Below are positions 1 through 10,737 of a stretch of 64,000 nt of DNA, in pieces (the first letter of the stretch is position 1; every line of letters begins with the position of its first letter). The stretch is from Faecalibacterium hattorii (GTDB taxonomy: Bacteria > Bacillota > Clostridia > Oscillospirales > Ruminococcaceae). The position numbers and the translations under genes were made by a program. The notes under the pieces were generated by a model. It saw only the letters and a program-made list of their open reading frames with translations. It made no database searches and was not told the DNA's origin. The DNA lies in contig NZ_PRLC01000011.1 in NCBI RefSeq assembly GCF_003287455.1, forward strand, positions 46,315-110,314, given 5' to 3'.

Positions 1-67
1 GGCGCACGACGGCGATGCCACCCGCCCCCGGTGCGGTCGCGATGGCCGCAATGGTCATATTCTGCAT
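1..67 (-). CDS. mnmE: MnmE (TrmE) tRNA modification GTPase, N-terminus only
   Basis: Only the first 22 residues are in the window; the gene runs off the left edge. They read MQNMTIAAIATAPGAGGIAV followed by VR, the highly conserved start of MnmE, the GTPase that with MnmG puts the 5-carboxymethylaminomethyl group on wobble U34 of tRNAs. The start at 67 has GGGAGG seven bases upstream; an alternative ATG three codons later (58) is less well placed. The order mnmE-jag-yidC-yidD-rnpA-rpmH is the standard Firmicute arrangement left of the origin, which supports the call despite the short fragment. Confidence 0.9.
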   Translation of the reverse strand, partial: MQNMTIAAIATAPGAGGIAVVR

Positions 68-147
68 CTGTGTTCCCTCCCCATTCAGCGCCCGGCTTGC
101 CCGCCGGTGCGGGAATCTTCCGGTTTGGCGGTATACATCCACTTTTT

Positions 148-182
148 ATTATAACACGTGTGCCGCGAAAAAGATAGAATCA
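148..182 (-). promoter_or_regulatory. Possible promoter of mnmE (-10 only)
   Basis: Reading leftward, a TATAAT hexamer at 148-153 lies about 80 bases before the mnmE start. No good -35 hexamer stands at 17 bases, so this is a weak assignment. The rest of the 68-261 gap shows nothing else except a small GC hairpin with a T-run (about 203-224) that could end the jag transcript. Confidence 0.35.
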
Positions 183-261
183 GCCCCCACTCCGGCACAA
201 AAAATGCCCCTTTCCGGCAGTTTTCCACCAGAAAGGAGCAGAATGGTTGAAAATTCAGTGA

Positions 262-1419
262 TCAGATCTCGATCTTGCCAAAGTTGAAATCGGCGAAATC
301 ATCCACGCGCTCGGTGCGCTTGGGTGCCACAGGGGCGGCATTCTCAGCGTCACGGGGGGCGTAGGTGCGCTCCGGCACGCTGGACGTGCGGGGGCCGCGG
401 CTGCCCGACGGACGGGAGCCGCCACGGCTGCCGCTGCGATAGCCGCTGCGCTCACCGTTCCGATTGCCGCTGCGGGAACCACCGCGATAACCGCCATTGT
501 TCCGGCGGCCATTGCCGCGGGGGCGGCGCTCGCCGTAGGTGTTGTCGGTCTGTGCATCGGGGGCGGTGGAGTAGATGACCACACGGCGGTCACGGCCCTC
601 GCCCTTGCTCTCGCTGCGGACACCTTCCATCTTGCCGATGGCGGAGTGGATGATGCGGCGCTCGTAGGGGTTCATGGGCTCCATCGCAAAGCTGCGGCCG
701 GTCTTGCGGACCTTGGCGCCGATGCGCTGTGCCAGTGCAGTCAGGTCGCTCTCGCGCTTGTCGCGGTAGCCGGCCACGTCCAGACCCAGCTTGATGTAGT
801 CGCCTTCCAGACGGTTGGCCACGAGGCTTGCCAGATAGGACAAGCTCTCCATGGTCTCGCCGCGGCGGCCGATCAGGGCACCCAGCTTCTCGCCATCCAG
901 ACGGATGATGGTCGCCTCGCCCTTCTGCACGGCGCTGAAGGTCACGTCGCTGACCCCCATCAGGGTGATGACTTCCTTCAGGTAGTCCACAGCGGCCTTG
1001 ACCTTGTTGTTCTCTTCGATGTTGATGGGAACTTCGACCTCTTCGGCCTCCTCTGCAGGAGCAGCCGTCTCTTCGGCCGGAGCAGCAGCTTCCTCCACCG
1101 GAGCAGCGGGCTGCTCCGCGGCGGGAACATCCTCGGCCGGGGCGGGAGCCGCCGCTTCTTCAGCAGGTGCTTCCACCTTTTCCTCTGCAGCGGGTGCCGG
1201 GGCCTCCTCCACAATGGGGGCGGCGGGGACATCGGGTTCTTCCACGCTGACACGCACCTTGGCGGGGGTCAGCTTCAGACCCAGAAAGCCCGTCTTCTGG
1301 GGCATTTCCAGAACCTCATAGCTCACATTCAGATCCTCAGCCTGCACACCCAGCAGGGCGCAGGCCTTTGCGCGGGCTTCATCAACCGTCTTGCCGGTTG
1401 CTTCCTGAGTATGGATCAT
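262..1419 (-). CDS. khpB: KhpB/Jag RNA-binding protein (Jag_N, KH, R3H) with RG-rich tail
   Basis: This is the SpoIIIJ-associated (Jag, KhpB/EloR) protein, a cytoplasmic RNA-binding protein that in Firmicutes partners with KhpA and influences cell elongation and division. Visible order: Jag_N domain (about residues 1-58), a long Ala/Pro/Glu linker (about 60-140), a KH domain with the GxxG-type loop IGRRGE (about 182-187), an R3H domain ending in NPYERRIIHSAIG, then an unusual tail of about 90 residues dense in Arg, Gly and Ser with RGG-like repeats. At 385 residues it is longer than typical Jag proteins because of linker and tail. It starts 6 bases after the yidC stop, so the two are co-transcribed. 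The RG tail would add non-specific RNA affinity (inference). Confidence 0.95.
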   Translation of the reverse strand: MIHTQEATGKTVDEARAKACALLGVQAEDLNVSYEVLEMPQKTGFLGLKLTPAKVRVSVEEPDVPAAPIVEEAPAPAAEEKVEAPAEEAAAPAPAEDVPAAEQPAAPVEEAAAPAEETAAPAEEAEEVEVPINIEENNKVKAAVDYLKEVITLMGVSDVTFSAVQKGEATIIRLDGEKLGALIGRRGETMESLSYLASLVANRLEGDYIKLGLDVAGYRDKRESDLTALAQRIGAKVRKTGRSFAMEPMNPYERRIIHSAIGKMEGVRSESKGEGRDRRVVIYSTAPDAQTDNTYGERRPRGNGRRNNGGYRGGSRSGNRNGERSGYRSGSRGGSRPSGSRGPRTSSVPERTYAPRDAENAAPVAPKRTERVDDFADFNFGKIEI

Positions 1420-1424
1420 AACCG

Positions 1425-2507
1425 TTATTCCTCCTCTTTCTTATTCAGCTCGCTCAGCGGAACGGTGCGCTCGTCCTTATAGCGCTCTTCGTCCAGCTTG
1501 CGGGCATATTCGAGACGGCGCTTGTTCATCTCGCTGGCAGAGATGTTCTTCTCAACGGTCTGGCCAGTCTTTTCGTCGATGACCTTGATGGTGGTGTTCT
1601 TCACACCGCGCTTCTGCTCCTTCTTGCGGGCAGCCATTTCAGCCAAGACTTCTTCCTTCATCTTTTCGGGGTCGTAGATCTTCTTCATGAAGATGCTCTG
1701 CACGGTCATCAGGATGTTGGAGACGACATAGTACAGGGAGAATGCGCAGGGAACGGTGAAGCAGAAGAACAGGTACATCAGCGGCATCATATACATGGTC
1801 ATCTTCATGCCGCCCTGCATCTGCTGGCCGGAGGCCTTCATGCTGATGTGGGTGGAGATGAACATGGTCACAATGGCCAGAATGGGGAGGATCAGCAGGG
1901 GCAGGTTCTCTGCGGCCAAGCTGTACTGGGGCACACGGGTCAGATCGATGCCAAAGAAGTCCATGTGCTGACCGAACTCGGTGATGGTGCTGACCTGCTC
2001 CGGGGTGAAGCAGCTGGTCACGGTGCTCTCGCCCGCGATGACCTGCGCGATGATGTTGGTATCGCGGGTCACAGTGGTAAAGCTGACGCCGAGGGCGGTC
2101 AGAGCCTCACCGGCGGCGGTCAGAGCATCGGCGCCGATGTGGAAGATGCGCTGCAGCGGGCGGTACACAACTTCGATAACGCCGAACATGACGAGGAAGT
2201 TGACGAGCATCGGCATACAGCCGGCGGTGGGCTTGTAGCCCTGCTCCTGCAGCTTCATCAGCTCTTCCTGCTGCTTATCGGGCTTATCGCGGTACTTCTT
2301 CTGGATGTCGGCGATCATGGGCTGGAACGCGGACATCTTGGCCATGCTCTTCTGCTGGTTGAGCTGGAGCGGGATCTTGATGACCGTGATCAGCAGGGTG
2401 AACAGGATGATGTCCCAGCCGTAGTTCGGGATCAGCTTGTAGATCCACTCCATAACGTAGCCGAGAGGCCAGCCGAGGATGTATAAAGGATTCATATCTT
2501 CGTCCAT
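1425..2507 (-). CDS. yidC: YidC/OxaA/SpoIIIJ membrane protein insertase
   Basis: YidC inserts membrane proteins, alone or with Sec translocase. The 360-residue protein shows the five hydrophobic segments of the Oxa1/YidC family: an N-terminal segment near LGWPLGYVMEWIYKL, the coiled cytoplasmic hairpin (QKKYRDKPDKQQEELMKL), then LVNFLVMFGVIEVVY, LPLLILPILAIVTMF and a final hydrophobic hairpin near residues 245-275, ending in a basic/charged C-tail typical of ribosome-contacting YidC. No N-terminal lipobox is visible, unlike B. subtilis SpoIIIJ. A loop of about 90 residues between the second and third membrane segments is longer than usual. It sits between yidD and jag as expected. Confidence 0.95.
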   Translation of the reverse strand: MDEDMNPLYILGWPLGYVMEWIYKLIPNYGWDIILFTLLITVIKIPLQLNQQKSMAKMSAFQPMIADIQKKYRDKPDKQQEELMKLQEQGYKPTAGCMPMLVNFLVMFGVIEVVYRPLQRIFHIGADALTAAGEALTALGVSFTTVTRDTNIIAQVIAGESTVTSCFTPEQVSTITEFGQHMDFFGIDLTRVPQYSLAAENLPLLILPILAIVTMFISTHISMKASGQQMQGGMKMTMYMMPLMYLFFCFTVPCAFSLYYVVSNILMTVQSIFMKKIYDPEKMKEEVLAEMAARKKEQKRGVKNTTIKVIDEKTGQTVEKNISASEMNKRRLEYARKLDEERYKDERTVPLSELNKKEEE

Positions 2508-2585
2508 TCTGCCCCGCCTGTGGTGCGGGACGTTGAATTTTTATGCGAAGGACACACCGCCCACAGTACGGTGCGTCACAAGAAG

Positions 2586-2882
2586 CTATTCATGCCGCTT
2601 TTGGTAAAGCCTCGAAGCCGAGAGCTTCCGCTCCGGGCTGACCCATTTCCCTTTTGGCGGCACCGGGTCATACCCCCAGCGGCCCAGCGGGTTGCAGCGG
2701 GCGATCCGCCATGCGCCCAGCAACAGACCCTTGCAGCAGCCGTGGGTCTGGATGGCCTCCAGCGTGTACTGGCTGCACGAGGGGGTGAAGCGGCAGTTGC
2801 GGCCAAGGCCGGGGCTGATAAAGCGTTGATAGAGCCGGATGGGCACGCACAGCGCGTTCCGGGCGAACTGCGAAAGGCTCAT
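2586..2882 (-). CDS. yidD: YidD, membrane protein insertion efficiency factor
   Basis: A 98-residue YidD family protein. It has the family core: [20 protein letters not shown], then [13 protein letters not shown] and the [20 protein letters not shown] region, with the conserved cysteines. YidD is a small amphipathic membrane-associated protein thought to assist YidC. Its start overlaps the rnpA stop by 4 bases (ATGA), so translation is probably coupled to RNase P protein synthesis. The basic C-terminal end is ordinary for the family. Confidence 0.93.
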   Translation of the reverse strand: MSLSQFARNALCVPIRLYQRFISPGLGRNCRFTPSCSQYTLEAIQTHGCCKGLLLGAWRIARCNPLGRWGYDPVPPKGKWVSPERKLSASRLYQKRHE

Positions 2883-3286
2883 TCCTTCGCCTTTGCCGCA
2901 GCTTTGCGGGCGGGCGGGACGGTAGCGGGGGCCTTTGCGCCCGGCTGCTTTGCCTTATCCGGCAGACCGGCCTGTGCAAAGAGCTTGGCTACCACTTCGC
3001 TGAGCTGCCAGCTCTTGAGATGCGGGGTGATGCCGCGGGCCACGAAGATCAGGTCGTAGCCGCCGATGTTATGATCCAGATGCTCGTCGATAGCGGCCTT
3101 CATCACGCGGCGGGCGCGGTTGCGCTGGACGGCGTGGCCGATCTTTTTGGTGGCCGTCAGGCCCACGCGGGTCTTCTTGCCGCGGGTCTTGAGCACATAC
3201 AAGACCAGCGCCGGGTTCACATAGGACTTGCCGCGGGCATACACGCGGCCATATTCGCTGTTGCGGCGGATGGGACGATAGCGCAC
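2879..3286 (-). CDS. rnpA: RNase P protein component
   Basis: RnpA is the protein cofactor of the RNase P ribozyme that matures the 5' ends of tRNAs. The 135-residue protein begins near [20 protein letters not shown], has the RNR-type motif in [17 protein letters not shown] and the downstream DLIFVARGI strand, all diagnostic. After the usual core (about 110 residues) it carries an Ala/Pro/Lys-rich extension of about 25 residues ([20 protein letters not shown]) that looks disordered. Read through into yidD by a 4-base overlap; rpmH lies upstream with a 243-base gap. Confidence 0.95.
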   Translation of the reverse strand: MRYRPIRRNSEYGRVYARGKSYVNPALVLYVLKTRGKKTRVGLTATKKIGHAVQRNRARRVMKAAIDEHLDHNIGGYDLIFVARGITPHLKSWQLSEVVAKLFAQAGLPDKAKQPGAKAPATVPPARKAAAKAKE

Positions 3287-3439
3287 TCCTTCGGCGCCTC
3301 CTTTTCAGGTAAAGTCCGAACATTTGCCAGAAAGGCAAAGTTCAAAATTCAGTATAGCAAAAAAACGCCGACATGAAAAGCCTGTCCGGACGTTTTTTGT
3401 GCCAAATCTTCGGTTTATTTTTTAGTCAAACCGCGCGGA

Positions 3440-3479
3440 AATAAAAAAATAAGGCCGCCAATCCAATATCAGCAGCCTT
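3440..3479 (-). terminator. Intrinsic terminator after rpmH
   Basis: Reading leftward from rpmH there is a stem AAGGCTGC...GCGGCCTT (one G-T pair, 12-base loop) followed by a T-rich run TTATTTTTTTAT. It would separate abundant rpmH transcript from rnpA. A second hairpin near 3360-3405 with A/T runs on both sides may also act in either direction; nothing else is seen in 3287-3529. Confidence 0.6.
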
Positions 3480-3529
3480 TTTGCGCATGTTCAATTCTGC
3501 GCCGGATCCTTCGCTCAACGCTTGCTGGA

Positions 3530-3664
3530 TCAGACGGTCAGGCTCTTGCGGCCCTTTGCACGGCGAGCATTGATGACCTTGCGGCCGTTCTTGGTGCTCA
3601 TGCGGGTCAGAAAGCCATGAACTTCCTTGCGCTGACGCTTCTTGGGCTGAAAAGTTCTCTTCAT
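3530..3664 (-). CDS. rpmH: 50S ribosomal protein L34
   Basis: A 44-residue protein, [20 protein letters not shown] followed by [20 protein letters not shown] and SLTV, matching bacterial L34 across its whole length. L34 sits deep in 23S rRNA of the large subunit. ATG at 3664 is preceded by GGAGG (AGGATACAACC context). It is the first gene leftward from the origin region and has a strong promoter just upstream. Confidence 0.98.
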   Translation of the reverse strand: MKRTFQPKKRQRKEVHGFLTRMSTKNGRKVINARRAKGRKSLTV

Positions 3665-3744
3665 GGTTGTATCCTCCGTAAAAACTCGTCCCCGGTTATG
3701 GGGTCTATTCTGGTCCCAAAATGGGGACAGGCTTGCAATTCAAC

Positions 3745-3774
3745 AGTATATCGCACACTATCCCCTTCTGTCAA
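3745..3774 (-). promoter_or_regulatory. Strong sigma-A promoter of rpmH
   Basis: On the minus strand TTGACA (3774-3769), an 18-base spacer and TATACT (3750-3745) stand about 80 bases before the rpmH start. A perfect -35 box fits a highly expressed ribosomal protein gene. Confidence 0.8.
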
Positions 3775-3964
3775 GCATTTTTTTCGCTTTCCAGCAAACT
3801 TTTTTCAAAACCGGGTGTGAAAAATCTTTCAACTTTTTCACCCTTCTCCCGTGGAAAACTTTTCTTCCACCATATCTTGTGGCTGTTTTTTCTCTTGGAC
3901 ACAAGCCGCGCGGAGGTGCGAAGGTGCGTCTTTTCTTATGTATTATAAATTACATTATAGAATA

Positions 3965-3993
3965 TAGACGCAGGGAGATTTTTGTGGTATACT
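3965..3993 (+). promoter_or_regulatory. Probable dnaA promoter (extended -10)
   Basis: TGGTATACT (hexamer 3988-3993) gives an extended -10 element about 50 bases upstream of dnaA; the -35 position (TAGACG, 3965-3970, 17-base spacer) matches 4 of 6. Confidence 0.6.
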
Positions 3994-4042
3994 AACCTAG
4001 TATCAGCAGCATTGTTGAAAACTTCAATGGAGTGGATGTTTT

Positions 4043-5365
4043 ATGGATTCTTTCAAGGACGTTTTAGAGGCCGCACAGGCGTACTGCAAAACGCAGATGG
4101 CCGAGCCGACCTATAATCTCTATATCGATGGTCTTGAGCCCATCAGCTTTGAGGACTCAAGCCACATCACCCTCTCGGTGCGGAACGACTTCATCTGCAA
4201 GATCGTGACGGATCGCTACCTTGGCTTGCTCAAGGAAGCCTTCAAGACCGTGCTGGGCTTTGACGTGGACATCACCCTCGTGGTGCCCAGCACCCCGCCG
4301 CACGAAGTCGTGCTGGCCCAGCAGTACGAGGCGAACCCCGCCTCCCCGCAGGGCAACTACGAATTCACCTTCGAAAACTTCATCAAGGGCCCGTCCAACC
4401 AGTTTGCGTTTGCTGCGGCGCAGGCGGTGGCGGCCAACCCCTCCGGAGCCTACAACCCGCTGTTCATCTACGGCGGTTCCGGTCTGGGCAAGACCCATCT
4501 GCTGACGGCCATCCAGACCGAGATCAAGCGCACCCACCCCGATTTCGTCATCATGTACGTGACCTGTGAGCAGTTCACCAACGAGCTGATCGCCGCCATC
4601 CGCGCGGGCAGCACCGAGGACTTCCGCATGAAGTATCGCGTGGCCGACCTGCTGCTGGTGGACGATATCCAGTTTATCGCGGGCAAGGAGTCCACGCAGG
4701 AGGAGTTCTTCCACACCTTCAACTCCCTGCACGATGCCCACAAACAGATCGTCATCGCCTCCGACCGCCCCGCCAAGGAGATCAAGAGCCTTGAAGAGCG
4801 TCTGCGCACCCGTTTCGAGTGGGGCCTGACCGCCGATGTCCAGCCGCCGGATTTCGAGACCCGCGTGGCCATCGTCAAGCGCAAGGCCGAGCTGCTCCAC
4901 CTTGACCTGCCCGAAGATGTGGCAGAGTTCATCGCCAACCACCTGAAGAACAACATCCGCCAGCTGGAAGGCGCCGTCAAGAAGTTGAACGCCTACTACA
5001 TGCTGGAGGGCATCCAGCCTGTCATCAGCGTGGCGCAGAATGCCATCAAGGACATCCTGAACGAGACCCAGCCGGTGCCCGTCACCATCGAGAAGATCGT
5101 GGGCGAAGTGTCCCGCACCTTCAACGTCTCCCCCGCCGACATTCGCGGTACCAAGCGGAATGCCAACGTCGCCTCGGCCCGCCGCGTCGCCATCTACATC
5201 CTGCGCGAAGTTACCGGCATGAGCATGGAGGAGATCGGCCGCGAGTTCTCCGGCCGTGACCACTCCACCATCGTCTACTCCCTGAAGACCATGGAGCGGG
5301 ATATGAAGAACGACCAGCACCTGCGGGAGACCGTCAGCGACATCATCAAAAACGTGAAGGCATAA
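4043..5365 (+). CDS. dnaA: Chromosomal replication initiator DnaA
   Basis: DnaA binds DnaA boxes at oriC, forms an ATP-dependent filament and opens the duplex. The 440-residue protein has domain I (residues 1-85, with the W/Y-containing interaction fold), a very short domain II linker, the AAA+ domain III from FTFENFIKGPSNQFA with Walker A GGSGLGKTH and Walker B LLLVDDIQF, a sensor/arginine-finger region (EERLRTRFEWGL), and domain IV ending in the DnaA signature GRDHSTIVYS. Start ATG at 4043 has a GGAG upstream. The protein is slightly shorter than B. subtilis DnaA because domain II is short. It is followed by the candidate oriC and dnaN. Confidence 0.98.
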   Translation: MDSFKDVLEAAQAYCKTQMAEPTYNLYIDGLEPISFEDSSHITLSVRNDFICKIVTDRYLGLLKEAFKTVLGFDVDITLVVPSTPPHEVVLAQQYEANPASPQGNYEFTFENFIKGPSNQFAFAAAQAVAANPSGAYNPLFIYGGSGLGKTHLLTAIQTEIKRTHPDFVIMYVTCEQFTNELIAAIRAGSTEDFRMKYRVADLLLVDDIQFIAGKESTQEEFFHTFNSLHDAHKQIVIASDRPAKEIKSLEERLRTRFEWGLTADVQPPDFETRVAIVKRKAELLHLDLPEDVAEFIANHLKNNIRQLEGAVKKLNAYYMLEGIQPVISVAQNAIKDILNETQPVPVTIEKIVGEVSRTFNVSPADIRGTKRNANVASARRVAIYILREVTGMSMEEIGREFSGRDHSTIVYSLKTMERDMKNDQHLRETVSDIIKNVKA

Positions 5366-5766
5366 CCCCCTTCCGGGGAGGAAAAGTCATACTCATTCAG
5401 AGGCGTGACCCCAAAATATAGGAGAAAATCGGGCATTTCCGTGGAAACTGGAACAAGATGTTGTGGGAAGCGGGCGAATCTTTCCACTCTTTCCACAGAG
5501 TTTTCAACATTCAACACCCACAATCCACATCGTCTGTGGAAAGAACCCACGAACCACACGATTCAACAATTCCTTCACACCGGATCCACAATCCCGTGGA
5601 AAACCCCAGCCCGGCATGATTCCAGCAACTTTCCGACTTTTCAACATCTTCCCCACCCCCTACTACGGTTACTACAACAAGTTCAATATACATCAGGCGG
5701 TTCTGCATCCAGATCCATGGGCAAAGCACCTGAAAACCGGAATCCAAACAAAGGAGAGACAATAGA
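5366..5766. other. Candidate replication origin (oriC) between dnaA and dnaN
   Basis: This 401-base non-coding gap is crowded with 9-mers one or two changes from the DnaA box TTATCCACA, on both strands: CTTTCCACA at 5489-5497, TTTTCAACA at 5501-5509, CAATCCACA at 5521-5529, the reverse-strand box at 5536-5544, GGATCCACA at 5582-5590 and TTTTCCACG (reverse) at 5595-5603. A GC-rich run (5651-5660) is followed by CTACTACGGTTACTACAACA, a DnaA-trio-like tract (5660-5680), then an AT-richer stretch before dnaN. The layout (boxes, GC run, trios, AT-rich) copies the B. subtilis unwinding region. No perfect consensus box is present. Confidence 0.75.
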
Positions 5767-6873
5767 TTGAACATTATCTGCGATAAGACCCTGTTGAGCG
5801 CTGCGATCGATGGCGTTTCCAAAGCTGTCACCCTCCGCTCCACCATCCCCGTGCTGGAAGGCATTTTGCTGAAAGCCGAAGGTTTTCAACTGACTTTGAC
5901 CGGCTACGACCTTGAAATGGGCATCGTGACCACCATTGAAGCCAACGTCAAGGAGCCCGGCGAGATCGTGCTGAACGCAAAGCTGCTCAGCAGCATGGTC
6001 AGCCGGATGCCCTCCGGCCAGATCACGATCCAGTCTGCCGACAACGGCAAGACCACCATCCAGAGCGGCGTCGCCCAGTTCGAGATCCAATCCATGTCGG
6101 CCACCGATTTCCCCGAACTGCCCAACACCGGCGCCGAAGAGACCCTGACCATCCAGACCGGCGTGCTGCGGGATATCATCGACCGTACCCTGTACGCCGT
6201 CAGTCAGGACGAAAGAAAACCTGCGCACACCGGTGAATTATTCGAGATCCTGCCCGATAAGATGACCGTCGTTGCGCTGGACGGCTACCGTCTGGCCATC
6301 GTCGAGCGCCCCATCAAGGCCGTGAAGGATATCCGGATCATCGTGCCCAGCAAGACCATGAACGAAGTATCGCACCTGCTGGCCAACGATGACGAAGAGC
6401 TGGTCCACATCTGCGCCAACCGCCGCTATGTCGTCTTCATGACTGCGGGCTACACCATCATGAGCCGCCTGATCGAGGGCGAATTCCTCAACTATCACAA
6501 CGTCATCCCGGACGGCAGCCGCACCCGCGTGACGCTGGATACCAAGGAGTTCATCGAGACCATTGAGCGCGCTTCTCTGATTATTACAGAGCGTTTAAAA
6601 AATCCCCTCCGCATCAGTTTTACTGCGGGTAAAGTCGTCGTCCGCTGCCAGACCAACCTTGGCCGCGTGGTGGATGAATTCAACGCCCAGTGCGAAGGCG
6701 ACGATGTGGAGATCGGCTTCAACAACCGCTACCTGCTGGATGCGCTGCGCAACGCCCGCACAGAGCAGGTTCGGTTGGAGATCAGCGGCCCTCTGAGTCC
6801 GGTCAAGGTCCTGCCCGCCGAGGGCAGCGACTTCCTGTATCTGGTCCTGCCCGTCCGCTTCAAGAACGATTGA
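5767..6873 (+). CDS. dnaN: DNA polymerase III beta sliding clamp
   Basis: The ring-shaped processivity clamp of the replicative polymerase. 368 residues, three repeated clamp domains, opening with [20 protein letters not shown] and ending with the usual [12 protein letters not shown] terminus (LVLPVR). The start is TTG at 5767: it has AAAGGAGAG eight bases upstream and no better ATG in frame. A TTG start on so abundant a protein suggests translational tuning (inference). It is followed after 10 bases by the S4-domain gene yaaA and then recF, the canonical origin operon. Confidence 0.97.
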   Translation: MNIICDKTLLSAAIDGVSKAVTLRSTIPVLEGILLKAEGFQLTLTGYDLEMGIVTTIEANVKEPGEIVLNAKLLSSMVSRMPSGQITIQSADNGKTTIQSGVAQFEIQSMSATDFPELPNTGAEETLTIQTGVLRDIIDRTLYAVSQDERKPAHTGELFEILPDKMTVVALDGYRLAIVERPIKAVKDIRIIVPSKTMNEVSHLLANDDEELVHICANRRYVVFMTAGYTIMSRLIEGEFLNYHNVIPDGSRTRVTLDTKEFIETIERASLIITERLKNPLRISFTAGKVVVRCQTNLGRVVDEFNAQCEGDDVEIGFNNRYLLDALRNARTEQVRLEISGPLSPVKVLPAEGSDFLYLVLPVRFKND

Positions 6874-6883
6874 GAGGCGTAAT

Positions 6884-7099
6884 ATGCAAAAAATTCTCAT
6901 CCATACGGAATTTATTAAGCTGGATGCCCTGCTGAAATACGCGGGTCTGTGTGAGACCGGGGGCGAAGCCAAGGAGCTGGTGCAGGGTGGTGCCGTCAAA
7001 GTGAACGGCGAAGTCTGCACCATGCGGGGCAAAAAGTGCCGCGCGGGCGACGTCATTGAGCTGGACGGCCAGAGCGTGACCGTGGGGCAGGGCCAGTAA
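6884..7099 (+). CDS. yaaA: YaaA-type S4-domain RNA-binding protein
   Basis: A 71-residue S4 domain protein. The core reads [20 protein letters not shown]...[12 protein letters not shown]...[13 protein letters not shown], matching the small S4 protein encoded between dnaN and recF in Firmicutes (YaaA/RlbA type), probably a ribosome- or rRNA-binding factor. Position and size agree with the family. It ends 3 bases before recF, so the two are translated in tandem. Confidence 0.9.
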   Translation: MQKILIHTEFIKLDALLKYAGLCETGGEAKELVQGGAVKVNGEVCTMRGKKCRAGDVIELDGQSVTVGQGQ

Positions 7100-7102
7100 A
7101 CC

Positions 7103-8236
7103 ATGCGTCTGCTCTCACTGGAAGTCCAAAATTATCGCAACATCGCGTCGGCCAGCCTGACGCCGGGCCGGGAGCTGACCGTCATCTGCGGCAATAACGG
7201 CCAAGGCAAGACGAACCTTTTGGAGGCCATCTGGCTGCTGACCGGCGGCAAAAGCTTCCGGGGTGGCAAGGATGCCGAACTGGTGCGGCGGGGCGAACCC
7301 TTTGCCGTGCTGGAAGCGTCTACCCTGAGCGCACAGCACCCGGAAGAACTCCTGCTGGAAGAGCCTGAAGAAGAGCGCCGCATTCGGATGACCATCGGTA
7401 CGCCGGACTCCTCCCGGCCGGGGCGGAACGCCTCGGTGAACGGGGCACCGCCCAAGCGGGCATCGGCGCTGGCGGGCAGCTTTCCGGCGGTGGTCTTCGA
7501 CCCCGGCCACCTGAGCCTTGTCAAAGGGGCGCCGGAAGGGCGGCGGAAGTTTCTGGACGCGGCGCTCTGCCAGCTCTACCCCGGCTACCTGACGGTCTAC
7601 CGCCGCTACATCCGGGCGTTGCAGCAGAAAAACGCGCTGCTTCGCCGTTCTGCAGCGGGGCCAGAACGTCCCTATGCTGAAAAAGCGGCCCTGCTGGAAG
7701 TGCTCAATGCGGAGCTTGCCGTGCAGGGCGAGGCCATCCAGCAGAGGCGGCGGGCTTACCTTGAGCGGCTGGGCCCCCTTGCGTGCAGCAATTATGCCGA
7801 GCTCTCCCATGGGGCGGAGCGGATGGAGCTGCACTATGCTGCCCAGTTTGAGCCGGGCGGTCTGGCCCACCTGCTCCGTGCCCGCCAGAGCGAGGAGCTT
7901 CGGGCCGGGCAAAGCCTCTGCGGCCCCCACCGGGAGGACATCGAACTGCTGCTCGATGGGCAGCCTGCCAAAGTGTTTGCCAGTCAAGGACAGCAGAGGA
8001 GCGTGGTCCTGAGCCTGAAAATGGCGGAAGCTGCGGCTGCAGCAGCCATTACCGGCGAGCACCCGGTGCTGCTGCTGGACGATGTGCTCAGCGAGCTGGA
8101 CGATGGACGCAAGCAGTATCTGCTGACCCGGATGCGGGAAAAGCAGACCTTCGTCACCAGCTGCGACGACACCGCCTTCCTGAAAACGGACGGCGAGGTC
8201 TACCGCATGAACGGCGGTGTGCTGACCAAGGCTTGA
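7103..8236 (+). CDS. recF: DNA replication and repair protein RecF
   Basis: RecF is an SMC-like ATPase that with RecO and RecR loads RecA at gaps. The 377-residue protein starts MRLLSLEVQNYRNI, has Walker A GNNGQGKTNLLEA (about residues 31-43), the ABC signature region near QGQQRSVVLSLKMAEA and Walker B PVLLLDDVLSELD. Length is typical. The start ATG follows the yaaA stop by 3 bases without a strong ribosome site of its own, implying coupling. Confidence 0.97.
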   Translation: MRLLSLEVQNYRNIASASLTPGRELTVICGNNGQGKTNLLEAIWLLTGGKSFRGGKDAELVRRGEPFAVLEASTLSAQHPEELLLEEPEEERRIRMTIGTPDSSRPGRNASVNGAPPKRASALAGSFPAVVFDPGHLSLVKGAPEGRRKFLDAALCQLYPGYLTVYRRYIRALQQKNALLRRSAAGPERPYAEKAALLEVLNAELAVQGEAIQQRRRAYLERLGPLACSNYAELSHGAERMELHYAAQFEPGGLAHLLRARQSEELRAGQSLCGPHREDIELLLDGQPAKVFASQGQQRSVVLSLKMAEAAAAAAITGEHPVLLLDDVLSELDDGRKQYLLTRMREKQTFVTSCDDTAFLKTDGEVYRMNGGVLTKA

Positions 8237-8283
8237 ACTGGCAGACGAGGGCTGCCCCTGCTAACAAATGGAGATAATACGAA

Positions 8284-8538
8284 ATGTATATTCACTTGGG
8301 GCGCGACTATGTTCTGAACGATCGGGACATCATCGGAATCTTCAATCTGGAGACCACCACCATCTCCCCCCGCGGGCGTGAGTTTCTGAACTACGCCCAG
8401 AAGAACGGGGCCGTGGTCAGCCTTTCGGAAGAGCTGCCCCAGTGTTATGTGTTAGCGGACGCCCCGGTGGATACGGTGTATCTTTCGGAGTTGTCCAGCG
8501 CCGCGATGAAACGGCGCGCTGAACAAACCATCCAATAA
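8284..8538 (+). CDS. remB: RemB/YaaB-like DUF370 protein
   Basis: An 84-residue DUF370 protein related to YaaB (RemB) and RemA, encoded between recF and gyrB in many Firmicutes. It begins MYIHLGRDYVLNDRDIIGIF and contains ETTTISPRGREFLNYA, characteristic of the family. RemA is a DNA-binding ring-forming regulator in B. subtilis; the role of RemB homologues is less clear, so regulation is an inference. A GGAG element precedes the ATG. Confidence 0.88.
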   Translation: MYIHLGRDYVLNDRDIIGIFNLETTTISPRGREFLNYAQKNGAVVSLSEELPQCYVLADAPVDTVYLSELSSAAMKRRAEQTIQ

Positions 8539-10569
<2,031 letters not shown>

Positions 10570-10577
10570 TAAAAAAT

Positions 10578-10714
10578 AAACCTCTCAGTCGAGCCTACGG
10601 CTCGCCAGCTCCCCTAGTAGGGGAGCCTCTGGCGTATACAGCAAGCCTCATCCGACTGCCAAGGCCTCCCCTATTAGGGGAGGTGGCAGCGCGACAGCGC
10701 TGACGGAGAGGTTG
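10578..10714. repeat. ~135-bp palindromic interspersed repeat, copy 1
   Basis: The gyrB-gyrA gap is filled by an element with terminal inverted repeats (AACCTCTC...GAGAGGTT), two internal hairpins (CTCCCCTAGTAGGGGAG and CTCCCCTATTAGGGGAG types) and a 38-base core (10627-10664). A second full copy lies at 38302-38436, where the core is in the opposite orientation, and a short relative at 29625-29675. Size and palindromy suggest a MITE/REP-like mobile repeat. Transcribed with gyrA it would form strong hairpins. Confidence 0.85.
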
Positions 10715-10737
10715 AAGCAATCCAAACGGAGGAAAAA

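Larger units (their letters stand above)
3665..4042. other. rpmH-dnaA intergenic region
   Basis: This 378-base gap holds the rpmH promoter and, toward dnaA, several degenerate DnaA-box-like words (for example CGTGGAAAA near 3850 and TGTGAAAAA near 3818). Spacing and matches are weaker than in the dnaA-dnaN gap, so it could be a secondary DnaA-binding region controlling dnaA expression. No coding potential is evident. Confidence 0.5.
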
